NCBI GenBank assembly: GCA_902779705.1
Contig: CACZCR010000003.1
Span: 372,001 to 436,000 of the forward strand
Length of the DNA stretch: 64,000 bases
Source of the DNA: an uncultured Bacteroidales bacterium
GTDB taxonomy: Bacteria; Bacteroidota; Bacteroidia; Bacteroidales; Paludibacteraceae
Direction of reading: 5' to 3'
A program made the translations under genes and the position numbers. The notes beneath the pieces were generated by a model. That model had not been told where the DNA came from, did not search any database, and saw only the letters and a list, made by a program, of their open reading frames with translations. How positions within the stretch are numbered: position 1 is the stretch's first letter; each line of letters starts with the position of its first letter. Shown piece after piece: positions 51,606 through 60,549 of the stretch.

Positions 51606-52941
51606 ACTTTGCCGCTCTTGCACGTATAATGCCTCCTACCGTAGCTTTGCCGGGACGAATGCGATCCAACAAACGACGGTGTGAAGGACAAGTAAATACG
51701 CAGCAACCGCAATCAATACAATCCATTATGTCGTGCTTCTCTGCCTCGTCCCACATCTCATTAGCAGCAAGCTTGGAGAGCAGATAAGGCTCTAGACCCA
51801 TCGGACAAGCGTCTACGCACTTGCCACAACGGATACATACATCCTCCTCAGGACGAACACTCTCGTCCTCCGGCAGGAACAATAGACCGCTCAGACGCTT
51901 GTTAGCCGGCATCGTGTCTGTCTGACTCATAGCGCGACCCATCATAGGACCACCGCCAATGATCTTGCCGGTATCCTCGGGCACTCCACCTGCTATCTCA
52001 ATTACCTCTGTGATAGGAGTTCCGAAACGAACCAGATAATTACCCGGATTCTTAACCGACTTACCTGTCACGGTCATCACACGACTAACCAACGGCTTAT
52101 TCTTCTGAACAGCCTCGTATACTGCATATACCGTAGCCACATTATCTACCACAGCACCTACCTCAATAGGTAGCGCTCCGCTGGGCACCTGACGACCGAT
52201 ACATGCATCAATCAACTGCTTCTCACCACCTTGCGGATATTTCAGTTTCAAAGCCTTTACCTCAATGCCGGCCTTGTCCTTTGTCAACTCGCGCATGTGC
52301 TGAATAGCGTCTTTTTTGTTGTTCTCAATACCAATGATAGCGCGGTTTACATTCAGCGCCTTCATCAGGATCTCAATACCTACCACAATCTCTTCACCGT
52401 GCTCCAACATCAACTGGTGGTCGCAAGTCAAATATGGCTCACACTCTACGCCGTTGATGATCAAGACTTCTGCTGTCTTGCCGGGAGGAGGCAATAATTT
52501 AACATGAGTAGGGAAACATGCACCGCCTAAACCTACAATGCCGGCAGCTGCAATCTTATCTACAATCTCTTTGGGTTCCAATGAGCACTCTTTAACCAAA
52601 TCTTTGCTCAAATCAATACCTTCAGCCCATTCATCTCCCTCTACGTCAATGAAAATAGCTTGCATAGGTGCACCCCAAGCATCTGTCGTTCCGTCAATCT
52701 TGGTCACTGTGCCACTTACAGGAGAACTGATGTTTGCACTGACGAATCCACCGGCCTTAGCCAGCAAGTCGCCTACTTTTACTTTCTTACCAACCTCAAC
52801 TACAGGCTGAGCGGGAGCTCCAATATGCTGAACCAATGGAATAATGGCTTGCTTGGGCAACGCACACTCCGTAATAGGTAGATGAGCCGAGTACTGTTTG
52901 TTATCGCGTGGATGAACTCCACCAATTCTAAAAGTATTCAT
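51604..52941 (-). CDS. rnfC: Rnf complex subunit RnfC
   Basis: NADH- and FMN-binding soluble subunit of 445 residues. N-terminal SLBB/RnfC_N sandwich (PLVQHIGAPAQPVVEVGKKVKVGDLLAKAGGF), central NuoF-like domain with GGACFPTHVKLLPP and INGVECEPYLTCDHQLMLE, and two C-terminal 4Fe-4S sets CIRCGKCVDACPMG and CIDCGCCVFTCPSH. All iron-sulfur cysteines are present. It lies 27 bp from rnfB. Confidence 0.96.
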   Translation of the reverse strand: MNTFRIGGVHPRDNKQYSAHLPITECALPKQAIIPLVQHIGAPAQPVVEVGKKVKVGDLLAKAGGFVSANISSPVSGTVTKIDGTTDAWGAPMQAIFIDVEGDEWAEGIDLSKDLVKECSLEPKEIVDKIAAAGIVGLGGACFPTHVKLLPPPGKTAEVLIINGVECEPYLTCDHQLMLEHGEEIVVGIEILMKALNVNRAIIGIENNKKDAIQHMRELTKDKAGIEVKALKLKYPQGGEKQLIDACIGRQVPSGALPIEVGAVVDNVATVYAVYEAVQKNKPLVSRVMTVTGKSVKNPGNYLVRFGTPITEVIEIAGGVPEDTGKIIGGGPMMGRAMSQTDTMPANKRLSGLLFLPEDESVRPEEDVCIRCGKCVDACPMGLEPYLLSKLAANEMWDEAEKHDIMDCIDCGCCVFTCPSHRRLLDRIRPGKATVGGIIRARAAK

Positions 52942-52968
52942 AATGCTTTCTTTCGTTTAATTCTATTA

Positions 52969-53412
52969 CTAACTGTGTTGCGCCATACGGAGCAAATTAG
53001 GATAACAAGCACCCGGAGTAGGCAACTGCTTGATCTTTTGCGCTACTTCGGCGTTGAAACCAGGAATGATAATACCACTCGCGGTCTTACGTACTTCCTG
53101 AGGAGCACCATCTGATGCAGGTGCTGCACTCTCTGCTGCCGGAGCAAGAACTTTGGAAACCTCATCCATTGTTGGATCACCACCTACAGGGCAAGACAAA
53201 CCGTTCAAAGAATCGGCTTTCACACAGGCCTCGGCAAAAGCCCTACAGCCCGCAAATCCACAGCCACCGCAGTTGGCACCGGGCAATACTGCCTGAACCA
53301 AATCAATGCGAGGATCTTCCTCTACTTTGAAGAGCTGGCTGATGTAGTACAGCAACACTGCAGCCACTGCACCGGTCACACCCAACACTCCCATAGAAAT
53401 CAGAACATTCAT
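52969..53412 (-). CDS. rnfB: Rnf complex subunit RnfB, lacking the ferredoxin domains
   Basis: RnfB receives electrons from ferredoxin. This one has only 147 residues: an N-terminal membrane helix, then the Fe-S domain ANCGGCGFAGCRAFAEACVKADSLNGLSCPVGG (residues about 47-79). RnfB proteins of Bacteroides have two or more further 4Fe-4S ferredoxin domains and reach about 285 residues. Here residues 95-147 are a low-complexity Ala/Pro linker and a tail (SGIIIPGFNAEVAQKIKQLPTPG) with one Cys, and the next gene starts 27 bp on, so no split fragment remains. See findings. Confidence 0.9.
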   Translation of the reverse strand: MNVLISMGVLGVTGAVAAVLLYYISQLFKVEEDPRIDLVQAVLPGANCGGCGFAGCRAFAEACVKADSLNGLSCPVGGDPTMDEVSKVLAPAAESAAPASDGAPQEVRKTASGIIIPGFNAEVAQKIKQLPTPGACYPNLLRMAQHS

Positions 53413-53462
53413 TTGTGTTATGTATTTTTAAGATTTATATAATTAGCAAATCGCAAAATATG

Positions 53463-53882
53463 CTATATTTTTCTCGCTGTAAAACTGAACTGCTTTTCTA
53501 ATCGTTTCTTAAATAAACTCAGTATCATGTAGTACAACGCAATACCAACCAATGATACCGTACCGACTATCGCCTCTTCCCAATTCGTCAACCAATTCAA
53601 TCCTGCTATCACAAGCATCATTACTACAAAAGGAGCAATATAACCTAATATCACCGCACGCCACGCCAAGCGCTCACGTACACACACCTCCACAACATCG
53701 CCCGGTTGCAACGGCTCAATAGCAACTGCTACAATCACTTTTTCTTTGCTCTCAGATGCCATACACATGGATTTCGCCTTGCATGCTTGACATGCACTCG
53801 CTTGCGTGATAGACACGCGTGCAATAGACCCTTCAACGGTCATTACCACACCATTATGACGAATCTGTTCGGACATACGCAT
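53463..53882 (-). CDS. rseC: RseC/SoxR-reducing family protein
   Basis: Membrane protein of 139 residues, the usual first gene of Bacteroidetes rnf operons. The N-terminal Cys cluster (SACQACKAKSMCMA) follows a beta segment (HNGVVMTVEGSIARVSI), then two membrane helices (AVILGYIAPFVVMMLVIAGL and AIVGTVSLVGIALYYMIL). In enteric bacteria RsxABCDGE and RseC keep SoxR reduced; in Bacteroidales its role with Rnf is undefined. An in-frame ATG lies two codons in. Confidence 0.9.
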   Translation of the reverse strand: MRMSEQIRHNGVVMTVEGSIARVSITQASACQACKAKSMCMASESKEKVIVAVAIEPLQPGDVVEVCVRERLAWRAVILGYIAPFVVMMLVIAGLNWLTNWEEAIVGTVSLVGIALYYMILSLFKKRLEKQFSFTARKI

Positions 53883-53894
53883 CGAAATCTACCG

Positions 53895-53926
53895 CAAAAG
53901 TACGAAAAAAAAATAATATATGCAAA
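53895..53926 (-). promoter_or_regulatory. Promoter of the rseC-rnf operon
   Basis: Minus-strand -7 TACTTTTG (53902-53895), 20 bp, -33 TTTG (53926-53923). The leader would be only about 8 nt. Confidence 0.8.
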
Positions 53927-53971
53927 TATTATTTGTATATTTTGCTCAAAAAGCGAATTTTGACGATTTTG

Positions 53972-54003
53972 TTTGCATATTTCGAAAAAAAATCGTACCT
54001 TTG
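53972..54003 (+). promoter_or_regulatory. Promoter of ftsK
   Basis: -33 TTTG (53972-53975), 20 bp, -7 TACCTTTG (53996-54003), leader about 14 nt to ATG 54023. Confidence 0.82.
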
Positions 54004-54022
54004 CGGCTAAATTTGAAATATT

Positions 54023-56626
54023 ATGCCCAGAAGACCAAGTGCAAATACAACCAACACCCGTAAGCCGGCAGATACAATACATGTCGAGAGAGAGAAGAAT
54101 GTGTCTTTCTTCTCACAAGTGAAGAGCTTTGTACAGGATCGCCGCACCCATTACATCACTGGTGCCATCTTAGTCGCTCTTGCATTGTTCCTGGCGGTTG
54201 CGTATTTTAGTTTCTTTTTTACAGGATTTCATGATGACTCGTTGCTAACGAGCCCGGATAAAACACTCAAACGTCACGACATTCACAATGTGATGGGACT
54301 CCCCGGCGCTTGGTCCGCCGAATGGCTGATCAACGGCTCGTTTGGTATATCGTCTATCGCATTGATACTTCTGCTGTTGGTATTCGGCCTTAAACTCCTA
54401 CATGTTACAAGCACCAGTGGTACGCGCTGGTTCTTTCATACCTCTTTTTGGCTTCTTTGGACCTCTATTGTGCTTGGCTTTGCACAAACGATGTTCGGCT
54501 TCAACCATTGGTTTCTGCAACTAGGCGGTAGTCACGGCAGAATGCTTGCGTCATGGCTCAATTCCTATGTATACCCCATAGGTATGGTGATGATCATCCT
54601 GCTGACACTCATCATATATTGCATCGTGGCAGACCCGCATTTCTCCGATCATATGGCAGCTGCATGGGAGTGGCTCAAACGCAAATGTACCAAACAACCA
54701 TATGATGGCGAACTCTTTGCGCAGTCATCCGATGAAACCGAGGCTATGGAGGATGAAACGCAAGATGAGAAATCAGATGACACCAGTGCAGTCTTGACAT
54801 TTACTAATACAGACGAGGTGGTGCAAATCGACGTGTTAGACCCTGGTCCGGAAGAAGGTCCCGAAGTGGTGCCCGTTACGGATGACGATCCCTTGCTAAA
54901 CCTCCAAGTCGAAGTGACCAACAACTCTGCTATTCAGGTGGTAGATGAACTCCCGGATCCGGAACCGCAACCGGTGGACCCAAATGCGCCTAAAGTGGGC
55001 TTCAAGATTCAAGATACCAAGCAGGACGAACTGGTGGCGGCCGACGAAGTGGTACAAGACCCTCTGGAGAAACTTGGACCATATGACCCGCGCAAGGAGT
55101 TGTCGCATTACAAGTTCCCTTCGCTTGACCTGCTCAAGGTGTATGATAATGAGTCGGCGCCGGTGATTGATCAACAGGAACAGCAAGACAATGCCAATCG
55201 TATTGTCACTACCTTGCGCAACTATGGCATCGAGATTGATTCTATCAAGGCTACCGTAGGTCCTACAGTAACACTCTACGAGGTGGTGCCTAAAGCGGGT
55301 ATTCGTGTTGTGAAAATCCAAAACTTGGAGAACGATATCATGATGTCGCTTTCAGCGACAGGTATCCGTATCATAGCGCCTATGCCGGGAAAGGGAACTG
55401 TCGGAATTGAGGTGCCAAACGAAAAACCACAAGTGGTGTCTATGCACTCGGTATTGGCGTCCAAACGCTTCCAAGAGGAGAAAAAAATGCGTCTGCCTAT
55501 AGCCTATGGACGAACCATCACCAACGAGGTCTTTATGTTCGATCTGGCTAAAACACCACACCTCCTCGTAGCAGGTGCTACCGGTACCGGTAAGTCTGTG
55601 GCCATCAATGCTATCTTGACCTCTCTGCTATATAAGAAACATCCGTCCGAACTCAAACTGGTTCTTGTCGATCCGAAAATGGTAGAGTTCGCTCCATACA
55701 AGCCGCTGTTACGTCACTATCTGGCTGCTATGCCTGATACCGATCCGGACCAGATCGTAATCACTGATTGTGACCGTGTTATCAACACCCTCAACTCGCT
55801 TGTCATAGAGATGGAGAATCGGTACAAGCTGCTGATGGATGCAGGTGTGCGCAATCTGGAAGACTATAATGATAAGTTTATCAACCGCCGTCTAAATCCG
55901 GATAAACTGATAGGCGACAGTCTCCATCATCAATACCTGCCATACATCGTTATTGTTATCGATGAGTACGGCGATTTCATCATGCAAGCAGGCAAACAAG
56001 TCGAGACACCAATCGCGCGTATTACCCAAAAGGCACGTGCCGTTGGTATGCACATGATCTTGGCTACACAACGCCCATCTGTTAACATCGTGACCGGTGT
56101 TATCAAAGCCAACATCCCGACGCGTATTGCCCTGCGTACGCAATCAGTTATTGATTCACGCACAGTACTCGATGCTAAGGGCGCTGAACAACTCATCGGT
56201 AGAGGCGATTCTCTTTATGCCGGAAATGCCTCCGTCACACGTGTGCAATGTGCGTTTGTCGATACCCCCGAAGTTGATCAAATTGTCGGTTTTATCGAGC
56301 AACAACAGCATTTCTTGCAGCCATATCAACTGCCCGAATATATACCGGAAGGTGCAGAAGGCGACGCACTCGCGCCAGGTAGTGTGGATATGAAGAAACT
56401 TGACCCGATGTTTGCAGACGTCGCGCGTTATGTGGTCTCTAAACAAGAAGGCTCTACTTCGCGTCTGCAACGCGCATTTGAAATTGGCTACAACCGCGCA
56501 GGCAAGCTGTCCGACCAACTGGAGGCTGCGGGTATAGTAGGACCGAACAAGGGACCTAAGGGACGCGATGTCCTTATTCAAGACTTCGATCAGCTGGAGG
56601 CCTTGCTGCAACAACTAAATGTATAA
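54023..56626 (+). CDS. ftsK: DNA translocase FtsK
   Basis: Septal DNA pump of 867 residues. The N-terminus has four membrane helices (residues about 45-200), then an acidic, Pro-rich linker (about 230-350), the alpha/beta motor with Walker A HLLVAGATGTGKSVAINA and Walker B YIVIVIDEYGDFIM, and the C-terminal gamma winged helix STSRLQRAFEIGYNRAGKLSDQLEAAGIVG, which reads KOPS/FRS-type polarity sequences. Start ATG 54023 fits the promoter. It is followed by the LolA-like gene after 21 bp. Confidence 0.97.
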   Translation: MPRRPSANTTNTRKPADTIHVEREKNVSFFSQVKSFVQDRRTHYITGAILVALALFLAVAYFSFFFTGFHDDSLLTSPDKTLKRHDIHNVMGLPGAWSAEWLINGSFGISSIALILLLLVFGLKLLHVTSTSGTRWFFHTSFWLLWTSIVLGFAQTMFGFNHWFLQLGGSHGRMLASWLNSYVYPIGMVMIILLTLIIYCIVADPHFSDHMAAAWEWLKRKCTKQPYDGELFAQSSDETEAMEDETQDEKSDDTSAVLTFTNTDEVVQIDVLDPGPEEGPEVVPVTDDDPLLNLQVEVTNNSAIQVVDELPDPEPQPVDPNAPKVGFKIQDTKQDELVAADEVVQDPLEKLGPYDPRKELSHYKFPSLDLLKVYDNESAPVIDQQEQQDNANRIVTTLRNYGIEIDSIKATVGPTVTLYEVVPKAGIRVVKIQNLENDIMMSLSATGIRIIAPMPGKGTVGIEVPNEKPQVVSMHSVLASKRFQEEKKMRLPIAYGRTITNEVFMFDLAKTPHLLVAGATGTGKSVAINAILTSLLYKKHPSELKLVLVDPKMVEFAPYKPLLRHYLAAMPDTDPDQIVITDCDRVINTLNSLVIEMENRYKLLMDAGVRNLEDYNDKFINRRLNPDKLIGDSLHHQYLPYIVIVIDEYGDFIMQAGKQVETPIARITQKARAVGMHMILATQRPSVNIVTGVIKANIPTRIALRTQSVIDSRTVLDAKGAEQLIGRGDSLYAGNASVTRVQCAFVDTPEVDQIVGFIEQQQHFLQPYQLPEYIPEGAEGDALAPGSVDMKKLDPMFADVARYVVSKQEGSTSRLQRAFEIGYNRAGKLSDQLEAAGIVGPNKGPKGRDVLIQDFDQLEALLQQLNV

Positions 56627-56647
56627 TCTCCTGACACAAAACAGTCG

Positions 56648-57238
56648 ATGAAATCGAGAATATTATCTTTTATATTAGCTCTCTTGCCAATGTGCATTTT
56701 CGCACAGCAAAACACATTGGATCGCTTCTTGCAGAAAATGGACACAACTACTTTCCGTGCCCAATTCACCATCACGATAGCTGACAATCTTTCAGCGCCT
56801 CAATCTCATGCAGGACGTATTGCTATGCGAGGCAAAACATTCTATGTCAGCGTTTTTAACGCAGAGGCTGCCTATGATGGTAAGACACTCACTGTTTATT
56901 CGGTGGAATCGAACGAATTGACGATTTCTTCCCCTACTCAGGACGAACTGCTTGACTCCAACCCGATTCTTTATGCGCGTGCCTTGAAAAAATCTTGTAA
57001 GGTGACAGAGAAAACCAATGCTAATCAAACGGTTATCACATTGACTCCTCATGATCAATCGAAAGGAATCCAACGCTTTATCTTAACGCTCCAAACGAGC
57101 ACATTACTACCTGTGTCCCTCGAAGTAAAAGAAGGCGCCCAATATACCAAACTTAATTTTCGCAATACCCGTTTCTCGTCGGATAAGCCTCATTTGACAA
57201 TGAAACGTAAGGGGGCAACCATTATTGACTTACGATAA
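56648..57238 (+). CDS. LolA-like outer-membrane lipoprotein carrier
   Basis: Periplasmic protein of 196 residues with signal peptide ending in CIFAQQ. The mature chain is a beta-rich half-barrel pattern typical of LolA: FRAQFTITIADN, HAGRIAMRGKTFYVSVFNAEAAYDGKTLTVYSVESNEL, and LPVSLEVKEGAQYTKLNFRNTRF. It is located next to ftsK as in many Bacteroidetes. It likely moves lipoproteins to the outer membrane, relevant to GldJ and the small lipoproteins in this window. Identity is by pattern and context. Confidence 0.82.
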   Translation: MKSRILSFILALLPMCIFAQQNTLDRFLQKMDTTTFRAQFTITIADNLSAPQSHAGRIAMRGKTFYVSVFNAEAAYDGKTLTVYSVESNELTISSPTQDELLDSNPILYARALKKSCKVTEKTNANQTVITLTPHDQSKGIQRFILTLQTSTLLPVSLEVKEGAQYTKLNFRNTRFSSDKPHLTMKRKGATIIDLR

Positions 57239-57249
57239 ACATCAATCCT

Positions 57250-58182
57250 ATGAATAAAGTTAAATGTCTTATCATCGGCTCCGGCCCTGCCGGATATACA
57301 GCGGCTATCTATGCCTCGCGTGCTAATCTTCAACCGATCCTTGTAGAGGGCCCTCAGTTGGGAGGACAACTGACTACTACTACAGAGGTCGAAAATTTTC
57401 CTGGTTATCCCGATGGAATCGAGCCTTTCCAGATGATGGACGACCTGCGTAGACAAGCAGAGCGATTCGGTACTCAGTTTGTCTCGGGAATCGTCACCAA
57501 AGTGGATTTTTCTGTATCTCCTAAAAAAGTGATAGTGGAAGATACGCAAGAGTATCAAGCCGATGCCGTTATCATCGCTACCGGTGCCAGTGCCAAATAC
57601 TTGGGGCTCGAGTCCGAGCGTACTTACCGCGGACATGGCGTTAGTGCTTGTGCAACGTGCGATGGTTTCTTCTATCGCAAGAAAACGGTTGCTGTGGTCG
57701 GAGGTGGCGATACTGCCTGTGAAGAAGCTAGCTACTTGGCAGGATTATGCGAAAAAGTGTACATGATAGTTCGTAAACCCTATCTTCGAGCTTCGGAAAT
57801 CATGCAACAGCGCGTATTGGACAATCCAAAAATTGAAGTGCTGTTCGAGCATAATACGCTCCAACTCACCGGAGAAGGTAAGGTTCAAGGAGTAGACCTC
57901 ATTTACAAGAAAGGAGAACCTGATGAGCAAATTCGTCATGTTGATATTGACGGCTTCTTCCTGGCTATAGGACATCATCCTAATACCGAATTGTTTGCCG
58001 ACTATCTCAAGCGTGATGCTGAAGGCTATATCATCGTGGATGGCGACAGCCCTAGAACCAATATTCCGGGAGTATTTGCAGCTGGTGATTGCGCAGATCC
58101 TCATTATCGCCAAGCAGTAGTAGCAGCCGCTTCGGGATGCAAGGCGGCCATCGAAGCTGATAAGTATATTAAGAATTTGTAA
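57250..58182 (+). CDS. trxB: Thioredoxin-disulfide reductase
   Basis: FAD/NADPH enzyme of 310 residues that reduces thioredoxin. FAD motif IIGSGPAGYTAAIYASRAN, active-site ACATCDGFFYR with the redox CxxC, NADPH motif VAVVGGGDTACEEASYLA, and the closing FAAGDCADPHYRQAVVAAASGCKAAIEA. Length and order of motifs are normal. It ends 7 bp before the next promoter. Confidence 0.97.
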   Translation: MNKVKCLIIGSGPAGYTAAIYASRANLQPILVEGPQLGGQLTTTTEVENFPGYPDGIEPFQMMDDLRRQAERFGTQFVSGIVTKVDFSVSPKKVIVEDTQEYQADAVIIATGASAKYLGLESERTYRGHGVSACATCDGFFYRKKTVAVVGGGDTACEEASYLAGLCEKVYMIVRKPYLRASEIMQQRVLDNPKIEVLFEHNTLQLTGEGKVQGVDLIYKKGEPDEQIRHVDIDGFFLAIGHHPNTELFADYLKRDAEGYIIVDGDSPRTNIPGVFAAGDCADPHYRQAVVAAASGCKAAIEADKYIKNL

Positions 58183-58189
58183 TAAAAAA

Positions 58190-58221
58190 TTTGCATATCT
58201 GCAAAAAAAGTTGTACCTTTG
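58190..58221 (+). promoter_or_regulatory. Promoter of the nuclease-prs unit
   Basis: -33 TTTG (58190-58193), 20 bp, -7 TACCTTTG (58214-58221); ATG follows at 58241. Confidence 0.82.
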
Positions 58222-58240
58222 CAGCAAAATTGAAAAACAT

Positions 58241-59320
58241 ATGAAACACACAGCCCTTTGGGTAGCAGCCGTTTTGGTGACCGTGTCTACCATCTTTAGT
58301 GCGCAAGCACAAGATCAACAGCGCATTCGCTGTATCGCTTTTTACAACCTGGAAAACCTGTTTGACACTATTCATGATCAAGGTAAGAATGATTACGAGT
58401 ATCTGCCTGACGGAGGAATGCATTGGACATCTATGAAGTATGAGAACAAAATCCATAATATGGCTTATGCAGTCTCTCAACTAGGTACAGACGAAGATCC
58501 GCGCGGCGCCGCTTGTGTCGGTGTTGCCGAGGTGGAGAATATTGGTTGCCTTTATGATTTGTGCGCTGAGACCAACAGCAAGTATGGCCGCGCATACAAA
58601 CCTATCCTTCTCGAAGGTCCTGATCGCCGCGGTGTAGATGTGGGTTTCCTTTATGACACGACAGCATTTCGTCCAACTAAAGTGGCTGGATACGAACTTC
58701 ATGCTCACTATGCAGATGGAGGTGTGATTAAAACCCGTCTTCAACTACTCGTCTCCGGTTATATGTATGACGACGACCATCGCTCCATCGTACGGGACAA
58801 AATCCATATTATAGTCAACCACTGGCCCAGCCGTTACGGAGGAGAGCTGTCTTCCCGTCCGGGACGTGACTCGGCAGCAATGCTCTGTCTCCAAATATGC
58901 GACTCGATTTATAAAAAAGAACCGAAGGCTAAAATCATCATCATGGGTGACTTGAATGATGACCCATATAATCATAGTTGCGCGGAAGTACTTAATGCTA
59001 AGAAAAATCGCGAAGAGGTAGGCTCTCAAGGTCTGTTCAACACTATGTGGCAACGCTTGGACAATGGAGTGGGATCGTTGGCATATAACGGAGGATGGAA
59101 CCTCTTCGACCAAATTATTATTTCTGAGCCCTTACTCAATGAGGATATCAACTCCGGCAAGTGGTACTATTGGAAACCGCAGATTTTTAATAAGCCTTTC
59201 CTTACTGTACAAGAAGGTAAAGATAAGGGCACTCCTCTGCGTACACACAAGGGAGGAGCATGGCAAAATGGCTATGCAGACCACTATCCGACAATGATTT
59301 ATTTGCTTCGTAAAAAATAA
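58241..59320 (+). CDS. Secreted endonuclease/exonuclease/phosphatase-family protein
   Basis: EEP-fold enzyme of 359 residues with signal peptide MKHTALWVAAVLVTVSTIFSAQAQ. Catalytic blocks: RCIAFYNLENLFDTIHD (Asn/Glu), GVAEVENI, HIIVNHWPSRYGG, IIMGDLNDDPYN (Asp-x-Asn) and YADHYPTMIYL (Asp-His). It is likely a periplasmic or exported nuclease/phosphodiesterase; the substrate is not determined. ATG 58241 is 20 bp from the -7 box. Confidence 0.9.
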   Translation: MKHTALWVAAVLVTVSTIFSAQAQDQQRIRCIAFYNLENLFDTIHDQGKNDYEYLPDGGMHWTSMKYENKIHNMAYAVSQLGTDEDPRGAACVGVAEVENIGCLYDLCAETNSKYGRAYKPILLEGPDRRGVDVGFLYDTTAFRPTKVAGYELHAHYADGGVIKTRLQLLVSGYMYDDDHRSIVRDKIHIIVNHWPSRYGGELSSRPGRDSAAMLCLQICDSIYKKEPKAKIIIMGDLNDDPYNHSCAEVLNAKKNREEVGSQGLFNTMWQRLDNGVGSLAYNGGWNLFDQIIISEPLLNEDINSGKWYYWKPQIFNKPFLTVQEGKDKGTPLRTHKGGAWQNGYADHYPTMIYLLRKK

Positions 59321-59332
59321 AATCTTACTATA

Positions 59333-59584
59333 ATGCAGCAGTTAAACCGTAAAAAAACTCCTATCGTCATGCGTAATTATGGGCGTATCCTCCAGGATAT
59401 GATTTCCTATGCATGCGAGTTGGAAGACAAAGAGCAACGGGACGCTTTTGTTGATTATATCGCGCAGTGTATGCGCCAAAAAAATACGGTGTGGAATCGC
59501 GATCAAGAGTCAGGAACCAACCGTATCGCCGAAGATATCGCCCGCTTGTCACAGGGACGATTGCAGTACGAACCACAGAAATAA
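59333..59584 (+). CDS. Short DUF4290-like protein
   Basis: Protein of 83 residues resembling only the N-terminal part of DUF4290: MRNYGRILQDMISYACELEDKEQRDAFVDYIAQCM corresponds to the EYGRN-x-MVDY-EDREER pattern. Usual members are about 200 residues, so this may be a shortened version or a diverged relative. It lies between the nuclease (12 bp) and prs (8 bp) and is clearly in the same transcript. Function unknown. Confidence 0.65.
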   Translation: MQQLNRKKTPIVMRNYGRILQDMISYACELEDKEQRDAFVDYIAQCMRQKNTVWNRDQESGTNRIAEDIARLSQGRLQYEPQK

Positions 59585-59592
59585 TCGTTTAT

Positions 59593-60549
59593 ATGGAATC
59601 AAATTCGTTCAAAGTGTTCGCAGGCTCCAAAGGTGGAGCTTTGGCAGAAGGAATTTGTGCCCATTTGGGCTGCCCGATGGGAAAAGTCAGAGTTGATCAT
59701 TTTTCCGACGGAGAGTTCTCGGCTTCTTTTGACGAGTCTGTTCGCGGACAATCGGTTTATCTGGTTCAGTCAACTTGCCCTTCCAGCGACAACCTGATGG
59801 AACTGCTCCTTATGATTGATGCTGCTAAACGGGCAAGTGCATACAAAGTTATCGCTGTTATCCCCTATTTCGGATGGGCGCGTCAGGATCGCAAAGACAA
59901 ACCGCGTGTTTCGATCGGTGCTAAACTGGTAGCGAATATGCTGCAAGTTGCAGGAGCAGACCGTGTCATAACAGTAGATCTGCACGCTGACCAAATCCAG
60001 GGATTCTTCGATATTCCGGTAGATCATATCTATGGTTCTAATGTACTGGCAACATACGTAGCTTCCCTTAACCTTAAGAAAATGATTGTCGCTTCACCGG
60101 ATGTGGGAGGATCTAAACGTGCGTCTGGATTTGCTAAGAAACTGCATACCATGATCGACAAGGAAGTTCCGATGGTTATATGCTATAAGAATCGTCCGGA
60201 CTTTAATAAGGTATCCGAGATTCGAGTGCTTGGTGATGTGTATGGTAAAAATGTAGTCATTGTGGATGACATTGCCGATACTGCCGGCACACTATGCAAG
60301 GCAGCCGAAGTGATGAAACGCGCAGGAGCTATCTCAGTACGCGCTGTTGTAACCCACGGAGTGATGTCCGGACAGGCTTGCGAGAATATAGAGAATAGCG
60401 AACTGGACGAACTGCTGTTCACTGATTCCTTGCCGTTTGATACATCACGTTGTTCCAAAGTAAAACAGGTGACATTAGCAGGAGCTATTGCGTCTGTCAT
60501 ACGTGCTATCCAGTTCCATCAAAGCATCAGTGAAGTCAATGAGCGTTAA
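59593..60549 (+). CDS. prs: Ribose-phosphate pyrophosphokinase
   Basis: Makes PRPP from ribose-5-phosphate and ATP for nucleotide, His and Trp synthesis. It has 318 residues. Blocks: FSDGEFSASFDESVRGQSVYLVQSTC, IPYFGWARQDRKDKPR (ATP site), VDLHADQIQGFFDIPVDH (metal site) and NVVIVDDIADTAGTLCKAA (PRPP loop). I start at ATG 59593; the frame is open further upstream over the DUF4290 gene. It overlaps the next gene by 11 nt. Confidence 0.97.
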   Translation: MESNSFKVFAGSKGGALAEGICAHLGCPMGKVRVDHFSDGEFSASFDESVRGQSVYLVQSTCPSSDNLMELLLMIDAAKRASAYKVIAVIPYFGWARQDRKDKPRVSIGAKLVANMLQVAGADRVITVDLHADQIQGFFDIPVDHIYGSNVLATYVASLNLKKMIVASPDVGGSKRASGFAKKLHTMIDKEVPMVICYKNRPDFNKVSEIRVLGDVYGKNVVIVDDIADTAGTLCKAAEVMKRAGAISVRAVVTHGVMSGQACENIENSELDELLFTDSLPFDTSRCSKVKQVTLAGAIASVIRAIQFHQSISEVNER

